A stretch of 64,000 nucleotides of DNA from Nocardioides antri. Lineage in GTDB: Bacteria; Actinomycetota; Actinomycetes; Propionibacteriales; Nocardioidaceae. This document shows, one piece after another, positions 24,672-34,283 of the stretch; positions within the stretch are counted from its first letter, which is position 1, and the number at the start of each line of letters is the position of its first letter. Location: NCBI RefSeq assembly GCF_008373765.1, contig NZ_VUJW01000008.1:124001-188000 (forward strand), read 5' to 3'. The position numbers and the translations under genes were made by a program. The notes beneath the pieces are model-generated. The model made no database searches, was not told the origin of the DNA, and worked only from the letters and a program-made list of their open reading frames with translations.

Positions 24672-26174
24672 TCAGTCGCTCCCGACCGCGGCGAGGTCCC
24701 GGGCGAGCTCGACCAGCGTGGCGACGCCGTAGCCGGTCCCGCCCGCGGTCCAGTGGCCGACCGGACCCCCCTTGTTGAACGCCGGGCCGGCGATGTCGAG
24801 GTGGGCCCAGGGCAGGCCGCCGGTGAACTCCCGGAGGAACGCCGCCGCGAACAGCCCGCCGCCCCACCGGATCCAGTCGTGCTGGGTGAGGTCGGCGACC
24901 TTCGACGTGCGGATCCGCTCCTCCATGTGCTCGGGGATCGGCATCGGCCAGGCCTCCTCGCCGCCGGCCGCCGCGGCTGCGAGCACCTGCTCGACGACGG
25001 CGTCGTCGCCCATCACGCCGCACATCCGGTCGCCCAGCGCGAGGGACATGTGGGCGGTCAGGGTCGCGACGTCCACGACGAGGTCGGGCTTGCGCTCGAC
25101 CGCCCGGCCGAGCGCGTCGGCCAGGACCAGCCGGCCCTCCGCGTCGGTGTTGCTGATCTCGACGGTCGTCCCGCCGTACGTCGTGAGCACGTCGCCGGGG
25201 CGGAACGACGCTCCGCCCACCATGTTCTCCGCCAGCGCGGCGATGCCGGTGATGCGGACCGGCAGCTTGAGGCGGGCGATCGCGAGGACGGCCTGCACGA
25301 CGGCCGCGGCGCCCGCCATGTCCTCCTTCATCGTCGGCATGCTCGTGGCCGGCTTGATGGTGAGGCCGCCGGAGTCGAAGGTGATGCCTTTGCCGACCAG
25401 CGCGAGGTGGGTCGTCGCGCCCTTCGGGCGGTAGTCCAGCTCGACCAGGCGCGGGGGAGCGGCCGAGCCGGCACCGACCCCGAGGATGCCCCCGCAGCCG
25501 ATCTCGGCGAGCTTCGCCTCGTCGTACACCGTCGCCTTGACGCCGGCCACCGGTTTCGCCGCCGCCGCGATCTCGTCGGCGAACAGGCCGGGGGTGAGGT
25601 CGCCCGGCGGGGTGTTGACCCAGTCGCGCGCGGCGACCACCGCGTCGACCACGACCTGCGCGTCGTCAAAGGCGGCGATCGCCTCCTTGCGCCGCGCGGC
25701 CGGCGACAGGACGACGATCTCGGCGGGCCCTGAGGGGGCGGGGCCGCTCTTGTAGCGCGTGAACGTGTAGCCCCCGAGCCGGTAGCCCTCCAGCACCGAC
25801 CGCACAAGCTCGGGCGTGTCCGCGGGCAGTGCCACCGCCACCGACGCGGCGTTCGTGACGGCGCGCGCAGCGGCGCCGGCGGCACGGCGCACCGAGAGCG
25901 GGTCGGGGTCGGCACCCAGGCCGACGAGCACGAGGAGCGGCGAGGTGATGGTGCCGCTGGTGGGGACCTTCGCGACCTCGCCCGGCTTGCCGTTGAGACC
26001 GAGGGTGGCCAGCAGCGGCGCGAGCTTGCGGCCGTACGCCTGGGCGACGTCCTCGCCGCCGGGCGCGAGCCTCGCCGAGCCGGCGCGGCCGCCCTTGCCC
26101 GGTACGACGCCGACCACCACTGCCTCCGCCCGGGTCTTGGCGGGGCTGGCGGTGCGCAGGGCGTAGGACGTCAT
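24672..26174 (-). CDS. pepA: Leucyl aminopeptidase (M17)
   Basis: 500 residues from ATG 26174. A cytoplasmic hexameric zinc/manganese aminopeptidase. The N-terminal macro-like domain (about 1-160) is followed by the catalytic domain with the metal-binding Lys and Asp in [15 protein letters not shown], the active-site stretch [15 protein letters not shown], the signature [14 protein letters not shown] and the last conserved helix [27 protein letters not shown]. All are intact. It is divergent from gcvT, with 56 bp between the starts. Confidence 0.95.
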   Translation of the reverse strand: MTSYALRTASPAKTRAEAVVVGVVPGKGGRAGSARLAPGGEDVAQAYGRKLAPLLATLGLNGKPGEVAKVPTSGTITSPLLVLVGLGADPDPLSVRRAAGAAARAVTNAASVAVALPADTPELVRSVLEGYRLGGYTFTRYKSGPAPSGPAEIVVLSPAARRKEAIAAFDDAQVVVDAVVAARDWVNTPPGDLTPGLFADEIAAAAKPVAGVKATVYDEAKLAEIGCGGILGVGAGSAAPPRLVELDYRPKGATTHLALVGKGITFDSGGLTIKPATSMPTMKEDMAGAAAVVQAVLAIARLKLPVRITGIAALAENMVGGASFRPGDVLTTYGGTTVEISNTDAEGRLVLADALGRAVERKPDLVVDVATLTAHMSLALGDRMCGVMGDDAVVEQVLAAAAAGGEEAWPMPIPEHMEERIRTSKVADLTQHDWIRWGGGLFAAAFLREFTGGLPWAHLDIAGPAFNKGGPVGHWTAGGTGYGVATLVELARDLAAVGSD

Positions 26175-26230
26175 ACGCCGGAAGGGTAGACGTCGGCCCG
26201 AGGCGGAGCCGCGTCGGTAGAGTCGCCGAC

Positions 26231-27358
26231 ATGCTCGACGGAACCCAGCCGACGAACGAGGCCGCACCGGCCCGCTCGCCGCTCCACGACCGGCACGAGG
26301 CCCTCGGTGCGAAGTTCGCCGAGTTCGGCGGCTGGGAGATGCCGCTGCAGTACTCCGGCATCGTCGAGGAGCACAACGCGGTCCGCACCGCCGTCGGCAT
26401 CTTCGACGTCAGCCACCTCGGCAAGATCGTCGTCCGTGGCCCCGGTGCCGTCGCGTTCGTCAACGCCACGCTCAGCAACGACCTCGGCCGGATCGGTCCC
26501 GGTCGTGCGCAGTACACCCTGTGCCTCGACGCCGAGACCGGCGGCATCATCGACGACATCTTCAGCTACTACCGGGACGACGAGCACGTGCTCCTCGTCC
26601 CCAACGCGGCCAACAACGCAGAGGTGTTCAGCAGGCTCGCAGCGGCCGCTCCGGACGGGGTCGAGGTGGTCAACCACCACGCCGACTACGCCGTGCTCGC
26701 CGTCCAGGGCCCGAAGTCCGACGAGGTCCTGGCCGCGGCCGGGCTGCCGGTCGGGCACGACTACCTCACGTTCGTCGAGGCCGACCACGACGGCCACCCG
26801 GTCATCGTGTGTCGCACCGGCTACACGGGCGAGCGTGGCTACGAGCTGATCGCGCCCAGCGAGGTCGCCCCGCAGCTGTGGGACGCCGTGCTGGCGGCCG
26901 GCGAGGAGCACGGCATCCTGCCGTGCGGCCTGGGCGCCCGCGACACGCTGCGCACCGAGATGGGCTACCCGCTCCACGGCCAGGACATCGGTCCGACGGT
27001 CACCCCCAACGAGGCCCGGCTCGGCTGGGCGGTGGGCTGGAAGAAGCCGGAGTTCTGGGGCCGCGAGGCCGTCCTCGCCGAGAAGGAGCGCGGTCCCCGT
27101 CGCAAGCTGGTCGGCATCGTCTCGACCGGACGCGCGATCCCGCGGCCGCACATGCCGATCTCGCTGGTGCCCGACGTGCGCCTGGGCGAGGTCACCTCCG
27201 GCACGTTCTCGCCGAGCCTGAAGCAGGGCATCGGCCTGGCGCTGATCGCCAGCGTGGTCGCCGACGACGGCGAGGTCGCCGTCGACGTCCGCGGCCGGCG
27301 CGAGGTGTTCAAGGTCGTCAAGCCACCGTTCGTCGACACCTCGGTCCGGGAGTCCTGA
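26231..27358 (+). CDS. gcvT: Glycine cleavage system T protein (aminomethyltransferase)
   Basis: 375 residues. It moves the methylene group of glycine from the lipoyl H protein to tetrahydrofolate. Family marks are [33 protein letters not shown] near the start, the folate-binding Asp region [33 protein letters not shown] and [19 protein letters not shown]. The C-terminal barrel domain is present. No glycine riboswitch fits in the short 56-bp upstream gap. A small gene starts at its stop codon, and the folate genes thyA and folA follow. Confidence 0.95.
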   Translation: MLDGTQPTNEAAPARSPLHDRHEALGAKFAEFGGWEMPLQYSGIVEEHNAVRTAVGIFDVSHLGKIVVRGPGAVAFVNATLSNDLGRIGPGRAQYTLCLDAETGGIIDDIFSYYRDDEHVLLVPNAANNAEVFSRLAAAAPDGVEVVNHHADYAVLAVQGPKSDEVLAAAGLPVGHDYLTFVEADHDGHPVIVCRTGYTGERGYELIAPSEVAPQLWDAVLAAGEEHGILPCGLGARDTLRTEMGYPLHGQDIGPTVTPNEARLGWAVGWKKPEFWGREAVLAEKERGPRRKLVGIVSTGRAIPRPHMPISLVPDVRLGEVTSGTFSPSLKQGIGLALIASVVADDGEVAVDVRGRREVFKVVKPPFVDTSVRES

Positions 27359-27627
27359 TGAACCTTCCCGAGCCCCCTCCCGCGTTCCGCCAGCCGACGC
27401 CGTCGGAGCGCCCCTGGTGGTGGCGCCTCGAGGACGCCGACGGCGCCGAGGTGACGCTGTCCGGCGAGGCCGCCGACGAGTACGCCGACCGCCGGTTCGC
27501 CAGCCAGGCCGACGCCGAGTCGTGGATCGGGGAGACCTGGTCGGAGCTCAAGGGCGCCGGCGTGGTCGCGGTGACCCTGATGGAGCTGGACCGGGTCGTC
27601 TACGGCCCCATGTCACTCAGCGCGTGA
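27358..27627 (+). CDS. Small conserved-looking protein coupled to gcvT
   Basis: 89 residues; the ATG overlaps the gcvT stop (TGATG), which sets the start. It begins with proline- and tryptophan-rich sequence ([18 protein letters not shown]) and has a beta-alpha-beta-like body: [56 protein letters not shown]. Proteins of this size follow gcvT in many actinobacteria. I cannot assign a function. Confidence 0.7.
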   Translation: MNLPEPPPAFRQPTPSERPWWWRLEDADGAEVTLSGEAADEYADRRFASQADAESWIGETWSELKGAGVVAVTLMELDRVVYGPMSLSA

Positions 27628-27666
27628 GCCGCCACCTCGTCGTACCCACCATCTAGGCTGAGCAGC

Positions 27667-28461
27667 GTGCAGGCCTACCTCGATCTCGTGCAGCGGATCC
27701 TCGACGAGGGAGCGGAGAAGGGCGACCGCACCGGCACCGGCACGCTGAGCGTGTTCGGCCACCAGATGCGCTTCGACCTCAACGCCGGCTTCCCGCTGGT
27801 GACCACGAAGAAGATCCACACCCGCTCCGTCTTCGGGGAGCTGCTGTGGTTCCTCCGCGGCGACACCAACGTCAAGTGGCTGCAGGACCGCGGCATCACC
27901 ATCTGGGACGAGTGGGCGGACGCGAACGGCGACCTCGGACCGGTGTACGGCGCCCAGTGGCGCTCCTGGCCGACCCCGGACGGACGCCACATCGACCAGC
28001 TCGCCGAGGTCATCCAGCAGATCCGCAGCAACCCCGACAGCCGTCGTCACATCGTGTCGGCCTGGAACCCCGCGGACATCCCCCAGATGGCGCTCGCGCC
28101 CTGTCACACCCTCTTCCAGTTCTACGTCGCGGAGGGACGGCTGAGCTGCCAGCTCTACCAGCGCTCGGCCGACGTGTTCCTCGGCGTGCCGTTCAACATC
28201 GCGTCCTACGCGCTGCTCACCCACATGGTCGCGCAGGTGTGCGAGCTCCAGGTCGGCGACTTCGTGCACACCCTCGGCGACGCCCACCTCTACTCCAACC
28301 ACCTCGAGCAGGCCCGGCTGCAGCTCACCCGCGACCCGCGCCCGCTGCCCAAGCTGGTCCTCGACCCGGCGGTCACCGAGATCGACGCCTTCGAGCTCGA
28401 GGACATCGCCGTGGAGGGCTACGACCCCCACCCCGGCATCAAGGCCCCGATCGCAGTATGA
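27667..28461 (+). CDS. thyA: Thymidylate synthase
   Basis: 264 residues, the E. coli-like short form, from the GTG at 27667. Converts dUMP to dTMP using methylene-tetrahydrofolate. Visible: dUMP/folate-binding [33 protein letters not shown], catalytic Cys in [42 protein letters not shown] and the final [14 protein letters not shown]. Followed by folA, the enzyme that recycles its dihydrofolate product. An inverted repeat lies between the two genes. Confidence 0.97.
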   Translation: MQAYLDLVQRILDEGAEKGDRTGTGTLSVFGHQMRFDLNAGFPLVTTKKIHTRSVFGELLWFLRGDTNVKWLQDRGITIWDEWADANGDLGPVYGAQWRSWPTPDGRHIDQLAEVIQQIRSNPDSRRHIVSAWNPADIPQMALAPCHTLFQFYVAEGRLSCQLYQRSADVFLGVPFNIASYALLTHMVAQVCELQVGDFVHTLGDAHLYSNHLEQARLQLTRDPRPLPKLVLDPAVTEIDAFELEDIAVEGYDPHPGIKAPIAV

Positions 28462-28470
28462 ACCACCCCA

Positions 28471-28517
28471 CGGCGTTCTTCGTCTCCCCCGCTTCGCTCC
28501 TCCGACGAACAACGCCG
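28471..28517. repeat. Inverted repeat between thyA and folA
   Basis: Arms CGGCGTTCTTCGTC (28471-28484) and GACGAACAACGCCG (28504-28517) pair at 13 of 14 positions around a 19-base loop containing GCTTCGCTCC. It may be a REP-type repeat or an attenuator between the two genes; there is no T-run. Confidence 0.6.
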
Positions 28518-28528
28518 CGGGGACCCCG

Positions 28529-29038
28529 GTGACGACCCCGGGCGGCAAGACGGTGACGATGGTCGCCGCCGTCGCGGAGAACGGAGTGATCGGGCTGCAC
28601 GGCAAGATCCCGTGGCACCTCCCGGAGGACTTCGCGCACTTCAAGGCGACGACCTCGGGCCACGTCCTGATCCTCGGCCGCACGACCCACGAGGGCATCG
28701 GCAAGCCGCTGCCCGACCGCACCACGATCGTGCTGACCCGCGACCCGGACTGGAAGGCCGACGGCGTCGGCACCGACCTCTTCGTCGCGCCCACGCTCCC
28801 CGACGCGCTGAGGCTCGCCGACACGCTCGACGGCGACGTGATGATCGGCGGCGGGGCAGTGGTCTACGACGCCGCGCTGCCGTACGCCGACGTGCAGGTC
28901 ATCAGCGAGGTCCACCAGTCGCCCGAGGGGGACACCCACTACCCGGAGTTCAGCCGCAAGCGCTGGCGCGAGGTCTCCCGCGAGCCGCGCGAGGGGTTCG
29001 ACATCGTCCGCTGGGAGCGGGTCCACGCCTGCGGTTGA
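28529..29038 (+). CDS. folA: Dihydrofolate reductase
   Basis: 169 residues from the GTG at 28529; an in-frame ATG at 28559 is an alternative start. NADPH-dependent reduction of dihydrofolate. Key regions: VAAVAENGVIGLHGKIPWHLPEDFAHFK with the catalytic acid Asp in the PEDF motif, the NADPH-binding LILGRTTHEGIGKPLPDRTTIVLTRD and GGAVVYDAALPYADVQVISEVHQSPEGDTHYPEF. All fit the family. It follows thyA, giving a dTMP/folate cycle unit. Confidence 0.95.
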   Translation: MTTPGGKTVTMVAAVAENGVIGLHGKIPWHLPEDFAHFKATTSGHVLILGRTTHEGIGKPLPDRTTIVLTRDPDWKADGVGTDLFVAPTLPDALRLADTLDGDVMIGGGAVVYDAALPYADVQVISEVHQSPEGDTHYPEFSRKRWREVSREPREGFDIVRWERVHACG

Positions 29039-29059
29039 GCGGCCTGCAAGGCTCGACGC

Positions 29060-30004
29060 ATGACAGTTGAGCTCCGGGTGTTCACCGAGCCCCAGCAGGG
29101 CGCGTCGTACGACGACCTCCTCGCGGTAGCCCGCACGGCCGAGGACCTCGGGTTCGGTGCGTTCTTCCGCTCCGACCACTACCTGACGATGGGCGGCGAC
29201 GGGCTGCCCGGGCCCTCGGACGCGTGGACCACGCTGGCCGGGCTCGCGCGGGACACCTCCACGATCCGGCTCGGCACGATGATGTCGAGCGCGACCTTCC
29301 GCCACCCCGGCGTGCTCGCGATCCAGGTCGCCAACGTCGACGCGATGAGCGGCGGCCGGGTCGAGCTCGGCATCGGCGCAGGCTGGTTCACGGAGGAGCA
29401 CACCGCCTACGGCATCCCGTTCCCCGACACCAGGGAGCGGTTCGCGCGGTTCGCCGAGCAGCTGGACGTGGTCACCGGGCTGTGGTCGACGCCGCGGGGG
29501 GAGACCTACGACTTCACCGGCACCCACTACCGGCTGGCCGACTCGCCGGCTCTGCCGAAGCCGGTCCAGGACGGTGGCTACCGCGGCGGCCCGCCGATCC
29601 TGATCGGCGGCAAGGGCAGGAACCAGACGCCCGCGCTCACCGCCCGCTACGCCGACGAGTTCAACTTGCCGTTCGTCGACGAGGACTTCACCGCGACCCA
29701 GTTCGCACGTGTGCGGGCCGCGTGCGAGGAGATCGGGCGCGATCCCGACGACCTGACCTGGTCCAACGCGCTCGTGCTGTGCGTCGGCCGTGACGAGGCC
29801 GAGCTCGCCCGCCGGGCGGAGGTGATCGGTCGTGACGTCGACGAGCTGCGGTTGAACGGGCTGGCCGGCACTCCGCCGGAGGTCGTCGACAAGATCGGCC
29901 GCTACGCCAAGCTCGGCGCCCAGCGGGTCTACCTGCAGGTCCTCGACCTGTCCGACCTCGAGCACCTCCACCTCGTGGCCGAGGAGGTCATGCCGCACGT
30001 CTGA
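29060..30004 (+). CDS. LLM-class F420-dependent oxidoreductase
   Basis: 314 residues. A TIM-barrel luciferase-like monooxygenase-superfamily enzyme. It shows ELRVFTEPQQGASYDDLLAVARTAEDLGFGAFFRSDHYL, the strand RLGTMMSSATFRHPGVLAIQVANVDAMSGGRVELGIGAGWFTEEHTAYGIPFP and GGPPILIGGKGRNQTPALTARYADEFN, the pattern of the F420-dependent TIGR03560-like group. The substrate cannot be told. It follows folA by 21 bp and may share its transcript. Confidence 0.88.
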   Translation: MTVELRVFTEPQQGASYDDLLAVARTAEDLGFGAFFRSDHYLTMGGDGLPGPSDAWTTLAGLARDTSTIRLGTMMSSATFRHPGVLAIQVANVDAMSGGRVELGIGAGWFTEEHTAYGIPFPDTRERFARFAEQLDVVTGLWSTPRGETYDFTGTHYRLADSPALPKPVQDGGYRGGPPILIGGKGRNQTPALTARYADEFNLPFVDEDFTATQFARVRAACEEIGRDPDDLTWSNALVLCVGRDEAELARRAEVIGRDVDELRLNGLAGTPPEVVDKIGRYAKLGAQRVYLQVLDLSDLEHLHLVAEEVMPHV

Positions 30005-30016
30005 GTGACGACGGGG

Positions 30017-31492
30017 TCAGGCAGGCTTCGGCATCGGGCCGAAGGACTGGTTGCACGCCGCCTCACCGGAGCACGACGTGAGCTCGCGGGTGCGCCGCAG
30101 CAGCTCGCGCCGGACCTCGTCGTACGCCGGGTCGGCGATCCGGTTGACCGTCGCGTGCGGGTCGACGGCCCGGTCGAAGAGCACGCCGTTGCGGGGGTTG
30201 CCGGCGTGGACCGCGAAGAGGTAGCGGCCGGTCGTCACGCCGCGGTAGCGCCAGCCGTCGGTGTCGTCGTCCGCCGAGTCGCCGATCTGCACCAGGATCG
30301 TGTCCCGCGGATGGTCGGTGCCGATCCGGCCCAGCGGCAGGCCGTCGAGCGTCCGGTCGGCGGGCACGCCGCCCGCCCACTCCAGGAAGGTCGCAGCCAG
30401 GTCGACGAGGGTGATCGGCTCGTCGACGACCGCGCCCCGGGCGATGCCCGGGCCCCGGACGACGAGCGGGATCTCGAATGTCTCGTCGAACGGCAGGTTC
30501 TTGCCGCGCTGGCGGTGCTCGCCGAGTTGGAAGCCGTTGTCGGAGGCGAAGACGACGTAGGTGTCGTCGAGCTCGCCCAGCTCCCGCAGCCGGTTCACGG
30601 TGCGCCTGACCGCGTCGTCGACCGACAGCAGCGCCCGGGCCCGGGCGCGGGCCAGCCGGACCAGGTCGCGGGTCGGGATCAGCGGTCGCCGGAGGTCGGC
30701 CGGCAGGTCGCTGACGTCCCGTTCCTGGAAGGACGGCTCGCCGTACGACCCAGGGAGCAGGGCGGCGTACGCGTCCTGGTGCCTGCGCTCCGCGACCGGG
30801 TGGCGCCACACTCCGTTGCGGCGTGACCCGTGGGGGGCGACGTGGTTGACGACGGTGAAGAACGGAGCACCGCTGCGCGCGAACCGCGCCATCGTGCGAT
30901 CGGAGCGCCCGCCGATGACGTGGGTGGTGTAGCGGCCGTCGATCCGGTCGCCGTCGGTGAAGACCGCCCTCCGGTCGTAGCTGTAGATGCCACCGACCTG
31001 GGTGTCCCACCGCGTCCAGCCGGGCTCACGCGGGGCGGCGAACCGCTCGTAGCCGTTGAGGTACTTCCCGTGGTGCGAGGTCCGGTAGCCCGCGTCCTGG
31101 AGCCACGCCGCCACGGTGTTGCCGGGGTGGGAGAGCGCCTGGTAGCCGCCCCACGGTCCCTTGTTGTTCTGCACCCCGTTGTTCTGGCCGAACTGGCCGG
31201 TGACCAGCTCGGCCCGGGCCGGGCAGCAGACCGGGTGCGGGGAGAGCGCGCCCCGGTAGGTCGTGCCGTTGCGGACCAGCAGCCGTCGTACGCTCGGCAT
31301 CAGGCGGAGCTCGTCGGCGCGCATGTCGTCGGCGAGGATCAGCACGATGTTCGGGCGGCTGTCGACGGCGGCCGGGGACGCCGGTACGCCGGCCGAGGGC
31401 ACGCTGGGGGACGCCGGCGGCTGGCCGACGGTGAGCAGCATCAGCAAGCCGACGACGGCGGTCAGTGGTGCGGAGAGGGAGCGCACTCGCAC
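30017..31492 (-). CDS. Secreted sulfatase
   Basis: 491 residues from a GTG at 31492. A signal peptide occupies about residues 1-25 (SLSAPLTAVVGLLMLLTVG), followed by a Pro/Ser/Ala-rich stretch, so the enzyme is exported. Alkaline-phosphatase superfamily: metal site PNIVLILADDMRADEL, and the sulfatase signature Cys89-Cys-Pro-Ala-Arg93 within HPVCCPARAELVTGQ, where Cys89 would become formylglycine. Further metal ligands are in VFASDNGFQLGEH. The conversion enzyme for formylglycine is not in this window. Substrate unknown. It is divergent from dapA. Confidence 0.88.
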   Translation of the reverse strand: MRVRSLSAPLTAVVGLLMLLTVGQPPASPSVPSAGVPASPAAVDSRPNIVLILADDMRADELRLMPSVRRLLVRNGTTYRGALSPHPVCCPARAELVTGQFGQNNGVQNNKGPWGGYQALSHPGNTVAAWLQDAGYRTSHHGKYLNGYERFAAPREPGWTRWDTQVGGIYSYDRRAVFTDGDRIDGRYTTHVIGGRSDRTMARFARSGAPFFTVVNHVAPHGSRRNGVWRHPVAERRHQDAYAALLPGSYGEPSFQERDVSDLPADLRRPLIPTRDLVRLARARARALLSVDDAVRRTVNRLRELGELDDTYVVFASDNGFQLGEHRQRGKNLPFDETFEIPLVVRGPGIARGAVVDEPITLVDLAATFLEWAGGVPADRTLDGLPLGRIGTDHPRDTILVQIGDSADDDTDGWRYRGVTTGRYLFAVHAGNPRNGVLFDRAVDPHATVNRIADPAYDEVRRELLRRTRELTSCSGEAACNQSFGPMPKPA

Positions 31493-31613
31493 GAGGAGAG
31501 ATCCTTCCAGGTCTCAGGTCGAACCGGGCCGGGATGACACCACAGGTGGTCCGTCGAGGCTGTGACCCCCGTCGCGAGTCGGCCCTGCCCGGTCGAAGCG
31601 ATAGCCTTGCACC

Positions 31614-32504
31614 ATGAGTTCCGCGCCCTTCGGCACCGTGCTGACCGCAATGGTCACGCCCTTCCGCGAGGACGGCTCGGTGGACCTCGACGCCGTCCAG
31701 CGCGTCGCCCGCCACCTCGTCGACCACGGCCATGACGGACTGGTGGTGTCCGGCACCACTGGTGAGTCGCCCACCACCACCAAGGAGGAGGACGGCGAGA
31801 TCCTCGCCGCGGTCAAGGATGCGGTGGGTGACCGCGCCAAGCTGGTCGCGGGCGTCGGCACCAACGACACCAACACCTCGATCTGGCTCGCCCAGCAGGC
31901 GGCCAAGGTCGGCGCGGACGGCGTGCTGCTCGTGACGCCGTACTACAACAAGCCGGGCCAGCGCGGGATCGTCCACCACTTCCGCCAGGTCGTCGACGCC
32001 GCCGACCTTCCGGTGATGCTCTACGACGTCCCCGGCCGCACCGGAAGCACCATCGCGCTGGAGTCCTACCAGGAGATGGCCGGCTGGGAGCCGGTCGTCG
32101 CCGTCAAGGACGCCGTCGGCGACATGGTCCGCGGCGTGCGGATCAGGGACCTGGGCTACGCGGTCTACTCCGGTGACGACCACGCCAACCTCGCCTGGCT
32201 GGCGCACGGCGCCGCCGGCTTCGTGTCGGTGGCGGGCCACGTCGTGGGCGACCGCCTGCGGGCGATGTACGACGCGTTCCACCACGGCGACCCGATGGCG
32301 GCCCTCGACATCTACTCCGGGATGCTCCCCGCGATCGACGCGATCATGGGCGCCCCCAACTACGGGGCGACCGCCGCCAAGGCGGCGCTGGAGCTGGTCG
32401 GTGTCCTCGACAACCGTCGGGTCCGGTCGCCACTCGTGGCCCTGGACGACGACGAGGTCGCGGCTCTCCGCGCCGGTCTTGAGTCGGCGGGAGTCCTGGG
32501 TTGA
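31614..32504 (+). CDS. dapA: 4-hydroxy-tetrahydrodipicolinate synthase
   Basis: 296 residues. Condenses pyruvate and aspartate semialdehyde in the lysine/diaminopimelate pathway, which also supplies peptidoglycan. TIM barrel with VSGTTGESPTTTKEED (Thr pair near 48-49), Tyr137 in MLYDVPGRTG and the Schiff-base Lys165 in VVAVKDAVGD. All catalytic residues are present. The TGA stop overlaps the TTG start of rnj, the conserved actinobacterial pairing. Confidence 0.96.
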   Translation: MSSAPFGTVLTAMVTPFREDGSVDLDAVQRVARHLVDHGHDGLVVSGTTGESPTTTKEEDGEILAAVKDAVGDRAKLVAGVGTNDTNTSIWLAQQAAKVGADGVLLVTPYYNKPGQRGIVHHFRQVVDAADLPVMLYDVPGRTGSTIALESYQEMAGWEPVVAVKDAVGDMVRGVRIRDLGYAVYSGDDHANLAWLAHGAAGFVSVAGHVVGDRLRAMYDAFHHGDPMAALDIYSGMLPAIDAIMGAPNYGATAAKAALELVGVLDNRRVRSPLVALDDDEVAALRAGLESAGVLG

Positions 32505-34186
32505 GCCACCCGCACCCGGAGCTCGGAGCCCCGCCCGAGCTGCCCTCCGGTGGGCTGCGGGTGATCCCGCTGGGCGGCCTCGGCGAGGTCGGCCGCAACA
32601 TGACCGTCTTCGAGTACGACGGGCGCCTGCTCATCGTCGACTGCGGCGTGCTCTTCCCCGACGAGTCCCACCCGGGCGTCGACCTGATCCTGCCCGACTT
32701 CGCCGCGATCCGGGACCGGCTCGACGCCGTCGAGGCGCTCGTGCTCACGCACGGGCACGAGGACCACATCGGCGCGACGCCGTACCTCCTGCGCGAGCGT
32801 GGCGACATCCCGCTCGTCGGCTCCGAGCTGACCCTGGCGCTCCTCAACGGCAAGCTCCGCGAGCACCGCCTGAAGCAGACCGCCTTCCACAAGGTCAAGG
32901 AGGGCGACCGGATCAGCTTCGGCCCGTTCGACCTCGAGTTCGTCGCGGTCAACCACTCCATCCCCGACGCGCTCGCCGTCGCGATCCGCACCGGCGCGGG
33001 CCTCGTGCTCCACACCGGCGACTTCAAGATGGACCAGCTGCCGCTCGACGGCCGGATCACCGACCTGCGGGCGTTCGCGCGACTGGGGGAGGAGGGGGTC
33101 GACCTCTTCCTCACCGACTCGACGAACGCCGAGGTCCCCGGCTTCACGACCTCCGAGAAGAACATCACCCCGGTCCTCGACCAGGTCTTCCGAGAGGCCG
33201 ACCAGCGGATCATCGTCGCCTGCTTCGCGTCCCACGTGCACCGGGTCCAGCAGATCCTCGACACCGCGGTCGCCCACGACCGCCGGGTGGCCTTCGTGGG
33301 CCGGTCGATGGTCCGCAACATGGGGGTGGCGCGCGATCTCGGCTACCTGACCATCCCGCCGGGCGTCATGGTCGACGCGAAGGAGCTCGCCGAGCTGCCG
33401 CCCGAGCGGCAGGTGCTGATCTCCACCGGCTCGCAGGGCGAGCCGATGAGCGCGCTCGCCCGGATCGCCAACCGTAGCCACCACTTCGTCAACCTCGAGG
33501 CCGGCGACATGGTGGTCCTCGCCTCGAGCCTGATCCCCGGCAACGAGAACGCGGTCTACCGCGTCATCAACGGGCTTTCCCGGTGGGGCGCCCGGGTGGT
33601 GCACAAGGGCAACGCCCTGGTCCACGTCAGCGGCCACGCCAGCGCCGGCGAGCTCCTCTACTGCTACAACATCGTCCGCCCGCGCAACGTGCTGCCGGTG
33701 CACGGCGAGACCCGTCACATGCTCGCCAACGGCGCGCTGGCGAAGCAGACCGGCGTCGAGAACGTCGTGTACGCCGAGGACGGCGTCGTGGTGGACCTCG
33801 TCGACGGCGTCGCGTCGGTCACCGGCAAGGTCGCCGTCGGCTACGTCTTCGTCGACGGCCAGTCGATCGGCGACGTCACCGAGTCCGAGCTCAAGGACCG
33901 CCGGATCCTCGGCGAGGAGGGCTTCATCTCGGTCATCGTGGTGGTCGACTCCGTCGCCGGGAAGGTGTCGGCGGGCCCGGAGATCCACGCCCGTGGGCAC
34001 GCCTGGGCCGACTCCGACTTCGAGTCCATCAAGCAGCCGATCATCGACGCGGTCAACGCGATGCTGTCCGACGGCAACGACGACACCTACCAGCTCCAGC
34101 AGACCGTGCGCCGGACCATCGGGCGCTGGGTCAGTGGCACGCACAAGCGGCGGCCCATGATCATCCCGGTCGTCGTCGAGGCCTAG
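32501..34186 (+). CDS. rnj: Ribonuclease J
   Basis: 561 residues from a TTG at 32501 that overlaps the dapA stop (TTGA). Metallo-beta-lactamase/beta-CASP RNase with 5'-exonuclease and endonuclease activity for RNA decay and maturation. Metal site HGHEDHIGATP at residues 84-94, further ligands in VNHSIPDALAVAI and LHTGDFKMDQ, then the beta-CASP motifs TDSTNAEVPGFTTSE, ISTGSQGEPMSALARIA and HVSGHASAGELLYCYNIVRPRNVLPVHGE. All are intact. A hairpin terminator follows at 34219-34254. Confidence 0.95.
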   Translation: MSHPHPELGAPPELPSGGLRVIPLGGLGEVGRNMTVFEYDGRLLIVDCGVLFPDESHPGVDLILPDFAAIRDRLDAVEALVLTHGHEDHIGATPYLLRERGDIPLVGSELTLALLNGKLREHRLKQTAFHKVKEGDRISFGPFDLEFVAVNHSIPDALAVAIRTGAGLVLHTGDFKMDQLPLDGRITDLRAFARLGEEGVDLFLTDSTNAEVPGFTTSEKNITPVLDQVFREADQRIIVACFASHVHRVQQILDTAVAHDRRVAFVGRSMVRNMGVARDLGYLTIPPGVMVDAKELAELPPERQVLISTGSQGEPMSALARIANRSHHFVNLEAGDMVVLASSLIPGNENAVYRVINGLSRWGARVVHKGNALVHVSGHASAGELLYCYNIVRPRNVLPVHGETRHMLANGALAKQTGVENVVYAEDGVVVDLVDGVASVTGKVAVGYVFVDGQSIGDVTESELKDRRILGEEGFISVIVVVDSVAGKVSAGPEIHARGHAWADSDFESIKQPIIDAVNAMLSDGNDDTYQLQQTVRRTIGRWVSGTHKRRPMIIPVVVEA

Positions 34187-34189
34187 TCG

Positions 34190-34213
34190 GGTCTCGACAA
34201 GCTCGACCACCGA
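34190..34213 (+). repeat. 24-bp dispersed repeat, copy 1 (intergenic)
   Basis: The copy begins GGTCTCGACAAGCTC and ends GACCACCGA. It lies three bases after the rnj stop. The same unit is found inside rimO (42556-42579) with one difference and, more diverged and on the other strand, twice inside lhr (55868-55891 and 58473-58496). Confidence 0.75.
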
Positions 34214-34218
34214 ACGCA

Positions 34219-34254
34219 ACGGTCCCCGCCCTCCCGGAGGAGAGCGGGGACCGT
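34219..34254. terminator. Bidirectional hairpin terminator between rnj and the metalloprotease
   Basis: ACGGTCCCCGC (34219-34229) pairs perfectly with GCGGGGACCGT (34244-34254) around a 14-base loop. It lies between two convergent genes (rnj ends 34186, protease ends 34284). The downstream plus strand is CGTCCTTGCT, with only a short T-containing tail. Confidence 0.75.
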
Positions 34255-34283
34255 CGTCCTTGCTGCTAGGTGCTGCTGGTCGA

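Noticed and set aside
26175-26230. Glycine riboswitch before gcvT
   Set aside because: Only 56 bases separate pepA and gcvT starts, too short for a glycine aptamer.
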